DNA of 64,000 nucleotides from UBA11872 sp965198285 (GTDB taxonomy: Bacteria > Chloroflexota > UBA11872). The stretch lies in contig OZ240251.1 of assembly GCA_965198285.1 (NCBI GenBank), positions 434,001 to 498,000 of the forward strand, read 5' to 3'. The notes under the pieces were generated by a model that saw only the letters and a program-made list of their open reading frames with translations, was not told the DNA's origin and ran no database searches. This document shows, piece by piece, positions 17,754 through 26,349 of the stretch. The stretch's first letter is position 1, and each line of letters opens with the position of its first letter. The translations under genes were made by a program, and so were the position numbers.

Positions 17754-17862
17754 GGCTGAGCCCTCTCCTTGGGCGCAGGCCTTTTTTGCATCCCGCTCCC
17801 TCAGAGCATACGGGATTTCGCCTGTCGCGCCATCCATCGCCGACAGTCGTTCCGGCTGCCGA

Positions 17863-18423
17863 CTAAGGGCGATCGGCTACCGGCGCGTCGCCGCCCCAGC
17901 GCCGATCCACCAACACTGCGGCTGCTAGCAGGCTCCCGGCGATGGCCAGACCGAGCGGCGGCGTGAGCAGGGCGATCATGGCGACGATGCCGCTGCCGAA
18001 GTCGCCGTAGGCGCCGAAGACGATGCGTCCGAACCCCAGCATCCGCCACTGCACGCGGCGACGGGTGCGCAGCCGCAAGGCATGGGTGGCCAGCGCGGCG
18101 ACGGCGCCGAGCGCAAGCCCCAGGATCACGCCAGGACCAGCCGTGGCCATGGCCGCGCCGCCGACGATCCCGCCGGCGACCGGCCGCAGCACCCAGCCCA
18201 CGCGGTCCATCAGGCCGCCGCTGCCGGGGAACTTGTCCGCGAACACGTCGATCGGCAACAGCAGCAGCGCGCCCACGAACATCCCGGTCGAGGCGACAAA
18301 CGCGAATGCCGGGGCCGGCGTCAGCAGGTCGGAGCGGGCCGCGACGATTGAGGCGATCGCCACCGTGACGTAGGGGTTCAGGCCGCTGGAGATGCCGAGC
18401 GCCAGGGCCAGGACGAGGCTCAT
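17863..18423 (-). CDS. DUF4126 family membrane protein
   Basis: The 186-residue protein has about five hydrophobic segments. It begins MSLVLALALGISSGLNPYVT, where the S-G-L-N-P-Y-x-T motif is the DUF4126 mark; VGWVLRPVAGGIVGGAA and R-R-V-Q-W-R follow. The function is unknown; the repeated Gly-rich helices suggest a small integral membrane protein. It ends about 30 bp beyond the next (nucleotidyltransferase) gene's end, in the same orientation. Confidence 0.75.
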   Translation of the reverse strand: MSLVLALALGISSGLNPYVTVAIASIVAARSDLLTPAPAFAFVASTGMFVGALLLLPIDVFADKFPGSGGLMDRVGWVLRPVAGGIVGGAAMATAGPGVILGLALGAVAALATHALRLRTRRRVQWRMLGFGRIVFGAYGDFGSGIVAMIALLTPPLGLAIAGSLLAAAVLVDRRWGGDAPVADRP

Positions 18424-18460
18424 CCCGCTGATGGCCCTTTACCCGCGGACCGAACCGGCG

Positions 18461-19189
18461 TCACGCGCCGAATTCGGCCTGGGCGCGCGCGTATTCGTCG
18501 GGGCTGCCGATGTCGATCCAGCGACCCGAGAACACCTGTCCCAGTACCCGCTCGTGCGTGTGCAGCCAGGCGATCAGCTCGCCGGACTTATCAGGATCGC
18601 CGCCCGCGTCCATGAAGGCCTGCACCGCGCCCAGCCGTGCGCGTGGGATTCCGTAAACGGCGGCCGAGGCCAGCGTGCTGCGCGGACATTCCGGCTTCTC
18701 GACGAAGCTCGTCACCACGCCCTCGTTGTCGATTTCGACCACGCCGTAGCGCGTGGCGAGATCAAGCGACCCCACGTCGTACAGGCCCACGACGAGGTCG
18801 CGCCGCGCGGCCCGAGCCAGCGGTGCGAGATCGAAGTCGAACAGGTTGTCGCCGGCCACTGCCAGCAGGTCGTCGTCGACTCCCGATTCCCGAATGAAGT
18901 AGGCCATATCCCCGACGGCCCCGAGCCGTCCGTCCAGCGAGGATGTGCCGTCGCTCATGACGGTCACCGGCGGCCCACCCGGCCGGCCGGCCGCCCATTC
19001 CACGAACAGCGGGAAGAACACGTCGTGCGTGATGACCGTCACCCGCTCGACTTCGGGAATCTCGCTGAGGCGATCCAGCACGAAGTCGATCACGGTGCAC
19101 GGTCCGATGGGCAGTAGGTGTTTCGGCCCACCGCCGGTGACGGTTTCGAGCCGTGTGGCCCAGCCCGCGGCCAGTACAAGCGCCTGCAT
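18461..19189 (-). CDS. Sugar-phosphate nucleotidyltransferase (RmlA/GlmU-like)
   Basis: The start at ATG 19187-19189 gives MQALVLAAGWATRLETVTGG then G-P-K-H-L-L-P-I-G, the nucleotidyltransferase signature (L-A-A-G-x-G-x-R...P-K) with a W-A for the usual Gly-x. Residues LAVAGDNLFDFDL hold the metal-binding G-D-N. The C-terminal segment YGVVEIDNEGVVTSFVEKPE is typical of glucose-1-phosphate nucleotidyltransferases. It would make an NDP-sugar that could feed the epimerases at 6.3-8.2 kb, though they are not linked. The substitution in the Gly-rich loop is unusual. Confidence 0.82.
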   Translation of the reverse strand: MQALVLAAGWATRLETVTGGGPKHLLPIGPCTVIDFVLDRLSEIPEVERVTVITHDVFFPLFVEWAAGRPGGPPVTVMSDGTSSLDGRLGAVGDMAYFIRESGVDDDLLAVAGDNLFDFDLAPLARAARRDLVVGLYDVGSLDLATRYGVVEIDNEGVVTSFVEKPECPRSTLASAAVYGIPRARLGAVQAFMDAGGDPDKSGELIAWLHTHERVLGQVFSGRWIDIGSPDEYARAQAEFGA

Positions 19190-19291
19190 TGGCGCATGGT
19201 ACGACCGATTGGTGGGGCGCACGCCTATACTCACGGCGTCCACCAGCCGCCTGCCGGGGAGTCCGCCCGGAGGCGCCGGAGGTGTGAAGGG

Positions 19292-19906
19292 CTGGACAGT
19301 TCGCGCCGTGAGTTGATTCTGGGAGTGCTCGGGCTTCTGATCCTGGGCGTTGTGGCCTATGTGCTCTACACCCAGGCGACCGAGGGGGGTGGCGTGGGAC
19401 TCCAGACGCAGACGGCCACGGCCACGACCGCAAGCGCGGCGCCCCTAACGCCCAGCCCCACGCCGACTCCCGCCGCCACGCCCACGCCCACGCCCGCGCC
19501 GCAGACCTACACGGTGCAGGCGGGCGACACGTTGCTCCAGGTGGCCGAGCGCTTCGGGATCACGGTCGACGACCTTCAGGCCAAGAACAACCTAGCCGAT
19601 CCCAACAGCATCTTCGTGGGACAGAAGCTCGAGCTGCCGCAGCCCGGCGAGCGCGTACAGGCCGAAACGCCAGCCGCGGGTGGCGGCTCCGCGGACGATG
19701 TCTACCTGGTCAAGGCGGGCGACACCCTGTACGGGATCTCGCAGGAGTTGGACGTCTCGGTGGAGGACCTGGCTGAGCTCAACGAGATCACGGACCCGCC
19801 GTCCCAGCTCTTCGTTGGACGTCGCCTGATCATTCCGGAGCGCCGGACTACGCCGCCGACGGTGCGACCGGCTGCGGGAGCCGCGCAGAGCGGCGCGTCG
19901 ACCTGA
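19292..19906 (+). CDS. Membrane-anchored protein with two LysM domains
   Basis: One membrane helix (LILGVLGLLILGVVAYVLYT) is followed by a Thr/Pro/Ala-rich spacer and two LysM peptidoglycan-binding domains: TYTVQAGDTLLQVAERFGIT...FVGQKLELP and VYLVKAGDTLYGISQELDVS...FVGRRLIIP. The protein should sit outside the membrane and hold glycan. The start is not clear: a strong GGAGGTG at 19278-19284 is seven bases before CTG 19292, giving (M)DSSRRELILGVLG; TTG 19313 is an alternative and ATG 19196 would begin six bases from the divergent gene start with no ribosome site. Confidence 0.8.
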   Translation: MDSSRRELILGVLGLLILGVVAYVLYTQATEGGGVGLQTQTATATTASAAPLTPSPTPTPAATPTPTPAPQTYTVQAGDTLLQVAERFGITVDDLQAKNNLADPNSIFVGQKLELPQPGERVQAETPAAGGGSADDVYLVKAGDTLYGISQELDVSVEDLAELNEITDPPSQLFVGRRLIIPERRTTPPTVRPAAGAAQSGAST

Positions 19907-19976
19907 GCGCACAGAAACCGCGGATAGCTGGCCATATACTTGATGACCTGAGCAGCCAAATGGGCAACTCGTCGCC

Positions 19977-20387
19977 GTGAACATTACGCAGGTCACCGCG
20001 CAGCGGGCATTGCGGGACGCCCCCGTTCAGGCGTTCACGCTGGTAGAACGCCTGGTCAAGCGTCCGCTGTTCGGCTGCCAGATGTGCGGCCACTGCATCC
20101 TGCAGGACACCGCGTTCATATGTCCGATGGCCTGTCCGAAGGGTCTGCGCGACGGTCCGTGCGGCGGCACGGACATCTATGGCATGTGCGAGACCGACCC
20201 CACGTTGCCCTGCGTCTGGCTGCGCATTTACGAGCGGGCCGAGCGGCTGGGCCGCATGGACCGGCTGATGAAGCTGCAGGACGACCTGGACTGGCGCGGC
20301 CACGGCACATCAAGCTGGCTGAAGCTGATCAAGCGGGTCGTGGGACGCAACGGCCGGTTGAGCGAGGCGGAGCGGACGGCGCCCTAA
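19977..20387 (+). CDS. Methylenetetrahydrofolate reductase C-terminal-domain protein (MetV-like, cysteine-rich)
   Basis: The 136-residue protein carries GCQMCGHCILQDTAFICPMA then C-P-K-G-L-R-D-G-P-C-G-G and M-C-E-T-D-P, matching the MTHFR C-terminal domain with Cys clusters that bind Zn or Fe-S. In acetogens such proteins (MetV) pair with MetF in methylene-THF reduction. Here the domain stands alone, with GTG 19977 as start and no metF adjacent; the partner is presumably encoded elsewhere. The stop overlaps the convergent dedA end by four bases. Confidence 0.85.
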   Translation: MNITQVTAQRALRDAPVQAFTLVERLVKRPLFGCQMCGHCILQDTAFICPMACPKGLRDGPCGGTDIYGMCETDPTLPCVWLRIYERAERLGRMDRLMKLQDDLDWRGHGTSSWLKLIKRVVGRNGRLSEAERTAP

Positions 20388-21067
20388 CCGGGCATTGGCG
20401 GGGAACCGTTCCCCCTGCGCTTTCGCAGACTCAACTGACGGAAGAGGCGCCGGCGCAGCCTGAACCCAACCAGGGCGCCGACCACGACGACCGCAGCCAG
20501 GACGATTCCAAACCCGACGCGCGGATCGGCTTCGACCGCGGACGCCACGCGCTCGTACTGATCGCCAAGGCCCCAGCCGATACCCATGTAGATGACGGCC
20601 CATATCAGCGCCGAGAGGGCGGCGGACGGCAGGAACTTCCAAAAGCTGGCCCTCGCCGCGCCGGCCACGATGGTGATGACGATGCGAAACCCGGGGATGA
20701 GCCGCCCGATGACCACCGCCGGAACCTCGTAGCGGTGAATCCAGCGCTCGGCGCGTTCGCGCCGCTCGGGCGTGATGTGCAGCGCGCGGCCGAACCGCGT
20801 CAGCAGTCGTGGTCCGATCAGACGCGCCAACCAGTAGAGCACCGAGGCTCCGGCAGTGGCCGACCCAACGACGGTGGCCACCACGGCGACCGGATTGGCC
20901 ACGCCGCGGTACACCTGGAACCCCATGAGGACGATGGCGGTGTCGGCCGGCACGGGGAAGGGAACGCCGGCCTCTTCCACGCCGACGTAGATGGCCAGCG
21001 CCAAGTATTGATTGGCTTCCAAGAATTCCAGGAGGAATTCGCGGGTGGCGGTGATTAAGTCACCCAT
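20384..21067 (-). CDS. DedA family membrane protein
   Basis: The 227-residue protein has the DedA/SNARE-associated layout: the reentrant segment VEEAGVPFPVPADTAIVLMG, R-x-G-x-x-x-x-I-x-R-x-x-P-x-x-R (here VVIGRLIPGFRIVITIVAGA) and the G-x-x-x-W motif (FLPSAALSALIWAVIYMGIG). DedA proteins are undecaprenyl-phosphate or lipid flippases/scramblases of the cytoplasmic membrane. The neighbouring GT2 enzyme and GT-C-like membrane protein also work on polyprenyl-phosphate sugars, so a shared lipid carrier theme is plausible. The C-terminus is basic. Confidence 0.9.
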   Translation of the reverse strand: MGDLITATREFLLEFLEANQYLALAIYVGVEEAGVPFPVPADTAIVLMGFQVYRGVANPVAVVATVVGSATAGASVLYWLARLIGPRLLTRFGRALHITPERRERAERWIHRYEVPAVVIGRLIPGFRIVITIVAGAARASFWKFLPSAALSALIWAVIYMGIGWGLGDQYERVASAVEADPRVGFGIVLAAVVVVGALVGFRLRRRLFRQLSLRKRRGNGSPPMPG

Positions 21068-21135
21068 GACGGCTAGGCGGCGAGGCCGCGCCTGGAAGCG
21101 CCGATTGCGTGACGAACGGTACGCATCAGGCGGCT

Positions 21136-21885
21136 CTAGGCGGGTCGCCCGGGCGGACCATAGCGGCCGGTGAGAAACCGCCAGCGGATCCGAGCGAGAT
21201 CGCGCACCATGCGCAGGGTGTCCACGGTGAGGCGCAGCCGCGAATCCGGGTCATTGGTCCATTCGACCGGCAGCTGCTCGACCGTGTAGCCGCGGTGGCG
21301 CGCCAGCCGAAGCACCTCCAGGTCGAACATCCAGCGGTCGATCACTGCTGAGCCAAACAGATCATGCGCTACAGGTCCCCGAAAGAATTTGAAGCCGCAC
21401 TGCGGGTCGGGTGTGTCCGGCAGGCCGCCGACCTGGCGCGCGAGCTCGCGAAAGATGCGAGCGCCGGCCCGCCGGTGGGCTGGCTGCGGCGCGACGATCT
21501 GACTATGGCCCAGCGCCCGGGAGCCGATCAGCACGTCTGCACCTTTGTGAATGGCCGCCACCGCGTCCCGCACGTGCCGGAGGTCGGTGGAGAGGTCGGC
21601 GTCCATGAAACCAACGATTTCGGTGGCCGCGGCCAGCATGCCCGCCCGCACAGCCGCGCCCTTGCCGCTCTGCCGCGAAAGCGTGATGAGATCCAGGTTT
21701 GGATGCACGGGCATATGCGCACGCACGGCGTCGCCGGTGTCGTCGGTGCTGCCATCGTCCACCACCAGGACACGACCGCCACCTGAGTGTTCTGCCATCC
21801 AGGCAAGGATCTGCGGCAGGGTACGACCCAACCGCTCAGCTTCGTTATAGGCCGGCACGACGATGGTGAGGAGCATTGCAGCCAT
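21136..21885 (-). CDS. GT2 glycosyltransferase, polyprenyl-phosphate sugar synthase-like
   Basis: The motif TIVVPAYNEAERLGRTLPQI, then VLVVDDGSTDDTGD, GKGAAVRAGM, G-F-M-D-A-D-L-S-T-D and Q-C-G-F-K-F-F identify the dolichyl-phosphate glucose/mannose synthase branch of GT2. There is no C-terminal membrane domain, as in the soluble DPM1/ALG5-like forms. It would load a sugar from an NDP donor onto polyprenyl phosphate for the GT-C-type enzymes nearby. The start may be ATG 21885 or 21876. It is divergent from the membrane protein at 22049. Confidence 0.88.
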   Translation of the reverse strand: MAAMLLTIVVPAYNEAERLGRTLPQILAWMAEHSGGGRVLVVDDGSTDDTGDAVRAHMPVHPNLDLITLSRQSGKGAAVRAGMLAAATEIVGFMDADLSTDLRHVRDAVAAIHKGADVLIGSRALGHSQIVAPQPAHRRAGARIFRELARQVGGLPDTPDPQCGFKFFRGPVAHDLFGSAVIDRWMFDLEVLRLARHRGYTVEQLPVEWTNDPDSRLRLTVDTLRMVRDLARIRWRFLTGRYGPPGRPA

Positions 21886-22048
21886 TTCGCTTGCGTGACG
21901 GCGCGAGCCAACCCTCAACGGGCCGGCAACGGCGGGGCGTCACCAGTCATACGCTACGACGCGGCGCCAGCGCCGCGAGTGGGCGCAGTTTAGGCGAGCA
22001 CCAGCCGACAATTGCAGACCGCCGGGCCCCTCGCCACACTCGCCATTC

Positions 22049-24040
22049 ATGATCTGGCTCAGTCTGCCCGCGCTACTCGCCTGCCTGTTCGCGGCCGGCG
22101 CGCTGGGATATCGCGTGGCCGCCACGGCGCTGGCGGCGCCCTCGCGGCTGAGCCGCGCCGCCCTGGGCAGCGGGATCGGGCTGGTGGCGCTGGGCCTGCC
22201 GCTGTTGTGGCTGCCGCGCGTCCTGCCGGTGGGGGGGGCGCTGCTGCTGGCGGGCTGCTTGTGCGCCCTGGGTGCCGTGGCTCTGCAACGCCTTTCGGCA
22301 CCCAAGCCCCGACCGGACGGTCGCCTCGCGGTTGCGGGCGTGGCGGTGCTGAGCGTGCTGGTCTACCTCTCGGCGCTGGCGTTTTGGGCCGAGGGAACGG
22401 TCGGGCGCGCCGACGTGGGCACGATGTACCTGCACAGCGGGCTGGTTGCCGGCATTGCGCGCGGCAACTTTCCAGTGGTCAACCCGTTCGAGCCGGACTT
22501 CGACCTGCAATACCGGGTGACGCTTCACACCCTGGGGGCCGGCGCGGTGGACCTGCTGGACGTGCTGACACCCGCGGTCATGCCGCATCTGGTCGCGTCG
22601 ATGGCGGTCGTCCTGGTGCTGACGCTGTACGGCGCGCTGGCCGGACGCTTGAGTTCGGCATGGGCACTGGGCGGCGCGGCCGTCGCCTACGCGTGGGGGC
22701 CGCTCTACTGGTTGTTGACGCCCCCGGCCATCCGGGAGCGCGGACTGGGTGACGTGCTGGGCGTCATCGTCGGGGCGCCCGACACAATTGCGTGGAGCGG
22801 CCTGCTGTTGGGCGGCCCGTTCACCATGCCGACCCACAACCCGACGGCGCTGCACGGCCTGATTCCGGCCGTCGTTGCGATCGCGGCGCTGACCCGTGGC
22901 GCGCGGGTGCCCTCGCGGCCGGCCTGGATGGTCGCGGGAGCGGCGCTTGTCTACCTGACCGCCAGCAACGAGTTCCTGCTGTTCACGGTGCCCGCGGCGC
23001 TGGGCCTTTGGTTCTGGTTGCAACGGCCGCTTCGCCCCTGGCTGGCGTTGGCCCGCTCGCTCGGGCTGGCGGCGGCAACCGGTCTGGCTTTGCTGCTGGC
23101 CCAGACCACCAGCGGGGTTCTGGCCGGCACGTTCGGCGCCGATCCGGACCTGGGGCGTCTGAAACTAACGCCAAACACGACGCACCCGGGCCAGCTACCG
23201 AGTTGGGGGTTCAACAGCTCCAGGCCGTGGGTCGAGTGGGCCGCGCCGGGTATGCGAGATGTTCCGATCTGGAGTGTGGAGTTTCTGGTTGACGGCGGGC
23301 TGCTGTTCTGGCTGCTGGCGCTGGCGCTGGGCTGGATCGCCTATCAGCGCGGCGCGAGCGGGGCCACGCCCTGGGCGCTGGTGGCAGCAGCGAACGTCGC
23401 CATCGTGCTGGCATTTCGAGCCGAGGTGTCCGCGCCGAACCTGAATCGATTCGCACATGCCGGGTTCACGCTGGCCGTGCCCGCCCTGGCGATCGCGACC
23501 CACGAGGCCCTGCATCGAACCGGCCGGCACCGATGGCTGGTGGCAACCGGCGCGGCGGCAGCCGCGTTGGTGCTATGCGGAGCGTTTGTGCTGTCGGCCA
23601 TCGCCTGGCCGCGCATGGTGGCGCAGCCGTCGACCACGGTGGACCGCATGCCGCCCGGCGCGCGCGACTTTCTGCTTGAGCAGACCGCGGTGCAGGACCA
23701 CTTGCTGGCCGTCCACGGGGCGCAGAGCACGATCAACCTCTATAACACGCAGGGACCGACGGTCACGCTGGATATCTCGGCGTCGACCGGGCAGTTCATT
23801 CCCTACGGGTACCACGTGCTGTCCTACGTCGAGCGGTATCGACAGCCCTACTGGCGCGCACAGCAGGAGCTCGACGACACTGCCCTTCGTCGACTTGATA
23901 TTCGATATGTGCTGGTCGATCCGAAGCAGCTCACCGCCGTGCAAGCGGCCGCGATCCAGAGCAAACTCGCCGACGGCCGCTTCAGCGAGGTCTATCGCGA
24001 TCCGAGCGGCACCGCTGTGATCTTTGAGGTGCGGTCCTAG
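22049..24040 (+). CDS. Large multi-spanning membrane protein, possible GT-C glycosyltransferase
   Basis: This 663-residue protein has about twelve hydrophobic segments and a soluble C-terminal part of about 130 residues. A loop after the third or fourth span carries GTVGRADVGTMYLHSGLVAG then N-F-P-V-V-N-P-F-E-P-D-F-D-L-Q-Y-R. This acidic first loop and the topology resemble GT-C enzymes, but no diagnostic motif was recognised. The ATG at 22049 is the first start after the divergent GT2 gene. The following methyltransferase start lies 61 bases after the stop, so the two may be co-transcribed. Confidence 0.7.
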   Translation: MIWLSLPALLACLFAAGALGYRVAATALAAPSRLSRAALGSGIGLVALGLPLLWLPRVLPVGGALLLAGCLCALGAVALQRLSAPKPRPDGRLAVAGVAVLSVLVYLSALAFWAEGTVGRADVGTMYLHSGLVAGIARGNFPVVNPFEPDFDLQYRVTLHTLGAGAVDLLDVLTPAVMPHLVASMAVVLVLTLYGALAGRLSSAWALGGAAVAYAWGPLYWLLTPPAIRERGLGDVLGVIVGAPDTIAWSGLLLGGPFTMPTHNPTALHGLIPAVVAIAALTRGARVPSRPAWMVAGAALVYLTASNEFLLFTVPAALGLWFWLQRPLRPWLALARSLGLAAATGLALLLAQTTSGVLAGTFGADPDLGRLKLTPNTTHPGQLPSWGFNSSRPWVEWAAPGMRDVPIWSVEFLVDGGLLFWLLALALGWIAYQRGASGATPWALVAAANVAIVLAFRAEVSAPNLNRFAHAGFTLAVPALAIATHEALHRTGRHRWLVATGAAAAALVLCGAFVLSAIAWPRMVAQPSTTVDRMPPGARDFLLEQTAVQDHLLAVHGAQSTINLYNTQGPTVTLDISASTGQFIPYGYHVLSYVERYRQPYWRAQQELDDTALRRLDIRYVLVDPKQLTAVQAAAIQSKLADGRFSEVYRDPSGTAVIFEVRS

Positions 24041-24101
24041 CGCGGACGAGGCGCCGCCCTACGTTAGGCTGCCGCGCCGCTTGGTTGGATCTCAAGGCCA
24101 C

Positions 24102-24842
24102 GTGAAGTCCGAGTACGTCGCCCGCTATGCGCGCATCACCGCCTCGAACTGGTGGGTGCGCTCGCGGCATGAGTTGGTGCATCGCCTGGCGGTCGAAGCC
24201 CTTGGCAAGCCGCCCCGTCGTGTGCTGGACGTGGGCACCATGGACGGGGCGCTGCTGGCGCGGTTCAACACCGCCAGCATTCGGCTGGGCGTGGATTACC
24301 AGATCGCGCGGCATGCCCGGCCAGCCGGAACGTTCCTCCAAACTGCGCGCTTTTCCAAGGCGTCGGCTTGCCTGCTGCCCTTTGCCGCCGAAAGCCTCGA
24401 TGCGGTCCTGAGCGTGGACGTGCTGGAACATATCGCCGACCACACCACCGCGTTGCGCGAAGCGGCGCGCATTCTCACCCCCGGCGGAGTGCTCGTCCTG
24501 GTCGTACCAGCGCACGAGTGGCTGCGGACGAGCCGTGACGCCTACCTGGGGCACCTGCGGCGCTACGCCCGGCGAGACCTCGAACGTCTTATTCAGGCCA
24601 CCGGCCTGCGGATCCAACGCTCCACGTTCTTCGCGATTCCCTCGGCGTTCGGATTGCTGGGTCTGCGCGCGCTCGAGGGCGTCGGTGCTATCCCGCCAAA
24701 TCGCGCCAACAACGCCGCGCAGATGCGCACGGGACGCCTAAACGCGGCGCTCTATCGACTAGTCTGTGTCGAAGCGACGCTGGCCCGATCCGTCGGCCTT
24801 CCGTTCGGGTCGTCAATCGCAGTCGTGGCGGTCAAACCCTAA
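24102..24842 (+). CDS. Class I SAM-dependent methyltransferase
   Basis: Starting at GTG 24102 (VKSEYVARYARITASNWWVR), the protein has motif I RRVLDVGTMDGALLARFN, motif II LGVDYQ, SLDAVLSVDVLEHIADHTTA (post-I, the D-V-L-E-H-I of Methyltransf_11) and ILTPGGVLVLVVPAHEWLRT. The His-Glu-Trp segment and LGHLRRYARRDLERLI match the small family that modifies lipid-linked or envelope substrates. A start at 24024 would overlap the previous gene. It ends 40 bp from the convergent nitroreductase fusion. Confidence 0.85.
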   Translation: MKSEYVARYARITASNWWVRSRHELVHRLAVEALGKPPRRVLDVGTMDGALLARFNTASIRLGVDYQIARHARPAGTFLQTARFSKASACLLPFAAESLDAVLSVDVLEHIADHTTALREAARILTPGGVLVLVVPAHEWLRTSRDAYLGHLRRYARRDLERLIQATGLRIQRSTFFAIPSAFGLLGLRALEGVGAIPPNRANNAAQMRTGRLNAALYRLVCVEATLARSVGLPFGSSIAVVAVKP

Positions 24843-24882
24843 GCGCCTAACGAATTCGGTGCGCTGGCTGGCGCCGCTCGGC

Positions 24883-26211
24883 TCAGGCCGGAACGACGTC
24901 CCAGGCGTGAACCCGGGCGACGGGGCCCAGAACGGGCGCGACGGGTTGCAGCAGACGGCTGAGACGCGTGAGGGTCTGGCCGGCAAGTTTGACCTTGCGG
25001 CCCTTGCGGCCGGCGCGGAACCCGATCTCGTCCGCCGGGGGAATCGCAAAGAAGTGGCGGCGATCACGTACGCGCCAGCCGGTGGCCTGCAGGTCGGCCC
25101 GAATCTCGCCCGGCGTCGCCGCCTTGAACGGGCCCAGGCTGGGGTCCGGCGCCAGCGCGTATTCAACGCCCTTGTGACCGATCCGCCCCCGCATCCAGCG
25201 CAACGGGCGGTGGTAGGACCGGCGGTTGACGAACGCCAGGAAGAGTTGTCCGTCTTCCTTGATTCGCCGCCGCATCGTGGTCAGGACTTCGCGGCGTTGG
25301 GCGCGCGGGTAGCCCTCCATCCGAAAGATCAGGGACATGACGTCGTAGCCCTCAGGGCCCTCGTGGAAGGCGTCGGGGTAGAGCTCGTGGCGCAGAGGGC
25401 GCGGGGCGCGGTCCTGGACGAATTCGAAGACCTGATCGGTCATCTCCGCGAAGGTGAGATCCACGCCGGGGTACCTGGACGCGATCTCTTCGGTGTAGAG
25501 GCCGGTTAGCGGCAGGACGTCCAGCCAGCGGCCCTTTTGCACGTCCACGAAGCCCTCTAGGGCCTCCAGCACGGCGTCGCGTTCCGAGGGCACGGGCTTG
25601 TTGTAGCGGGCGCCGTTGCGGATCTTGGCCATCTGGAAGTCGCGGATCTGTTCCAGCGTCCATTCCTCGGGGTCGTCGCTGCTGGGCCAGTTGAGGCGGC
25701 CCTTGTACTGGTCGTAGTGCAGGAGGATGTCGATGGCGCGCCGGCGCGGGGCTTTGGGGATCAGTTCCGGGTAGCCGAACAGCACGAGGGCCAGGATTTC
25801 GCGCTCGGCCGGCAGGCCGAGGATGCGGCGAAGGCGGTCGACGTCGCCCAGGGTGTCGACCCAGCAACTGGCCACGCCCAGGCTGTGGGCCATGAGCATC
25901 ATGTTCTGGATGGCGGCGGCGGCGCTCTGGACCCAGGCGTAGTTCTCACGGGTGTAGTTGTTGCCGTAGGAGACGAAGAGCGAGACCGGGGCCAGGTGCA
26001 CGTAGCGGGTCTCTTCGGCGACCTCGGCCTTGGTCTCGGGGTCGTCGACGAGCACGAAGTCCCAGAGCTGCAGGTTGCAGGAGCTGGGCGCGTAGCGCGC
26101 GGCGTCGATGATCTTGGTGAGGGTCTCCGGCGACACCGGGTCCTTGCGGAACTTGCGGCAGGTCCGGCGCGTGAAGATCGCCTCGTCGACGGACATGAGG
26201 GTGTCGAGCAT
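24883..26211 (-). CDS. Nitroreductase fused to a methyltransferase-like domain
   Basis: Residues 1-200 form an FMN-dependent nitroreductase: MSVDEAIFTRRTCRKFRKDP, the I-I-D-A-A-R-Y-A-P-S-S-C-N-L-Q-L-W segment with the flavin-binding Ser/Asn, and the ASCWVDTLGDVDRLRRILGL stretch. Residues about 228-380 look like a class I methyltransferase: GRWLDVLPLTGLYTEEIASR, FEFVQDRAP, GYDVMSLIFRMEGYPRAQRR and an R-R-R-I-K-E-D-G-Q-L-F-L-A-F segment. Motif I has lost the usual G-x-G-x-G, so SAM binding is doubtful. Total length (442) is far above a normal nitroreductase (about 180-220). The 5' end of the gene is duplicated at 30.0-30.2 kb. Confidence 0.82.
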   Translation of the reverse strand: MLDTLMSVDEAIFTRRTCRKFRKDPVSPETLTKIIDAARYAPSSCNLQLWDFVLVDDPETKAEVAEETRYVHLAPVSLFVSYGNNYTRENYAWVQSAAAAIQNMMLMAHSLGVASCWVDTLGDVDRLRRILGLPAEREILALVLFGYPELIPKAPRRRAIDILLHYDQYKGRLNWPSSDDPEEWTLEQIRDFQMAKIRNGARYNKPVPSERDAVLEALEGFVDVQKGRWLDVLPLTGLYTEEIASRYPGVDLTFAEMTDQVFEFVQDRAPRPLRHELYPDAFHEGPEGYDVMSLIFRMEGYPRAQRREVLTTMRRRIKEDGQLFLAFVNRRSYHRPLRWMRGRIGHKGVEYALAPDPSLGPFKAATPGEIRADLQATGWRVRDRRHFFAIPPADEIGFRAGRKGRKVKLAGQTLTRLSRLLQPVAPVLGPVARVHAWDVVPA

Positions 26212-26254
26212 GGGGCGGGGATTCAGCGGTCTCGTCGCCGGTCATGGTAACGGC
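26089..26254. repeat. Direct repeat, copy A (nitroreductase 5' end and upstream)
   Basis: About 165 bp covering the first 41 codons of the nitroreductase gene and some 40 bp upstream reappear in the same orientation at 30036-30205. Both copies share the shorter identical string GTCATGGTAACGGC upstream of the start. The two copies flank the 26.25-30.04 kb accessory segment. Confidence 0.8.
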
Positions 26255-26293
26255 GCAGGCGTGGGCGTGGCCGCGCGTGGGGGATGAAGGGGG

Positions 26294-26348
26294 ACAACTC
26301 TCTGGCCAGCGCGACCCCCAGAGGGGGTCGCGCTGGCCAGAGAGTTGT
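26294..26348. repeat. Perfect inverted repeat, 26-bp arms with a 3-base loop
   Basis: Arms 26294-26319 and 26323-26348 are exactly complementary with loop AGA; each arm includes CTCTGGCCAGCGCG. On the plus strand, a T-rich stretch (GATTTTTT) follows ten bases later. No gene runs into it from the left on the plus strand, so a simple terminator role is weak. It lies 83 bp upstream of the nitroreductase start, at the edge of the accessory segment. Confidence 0.9.
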
Positions 26349-26349
26349 T

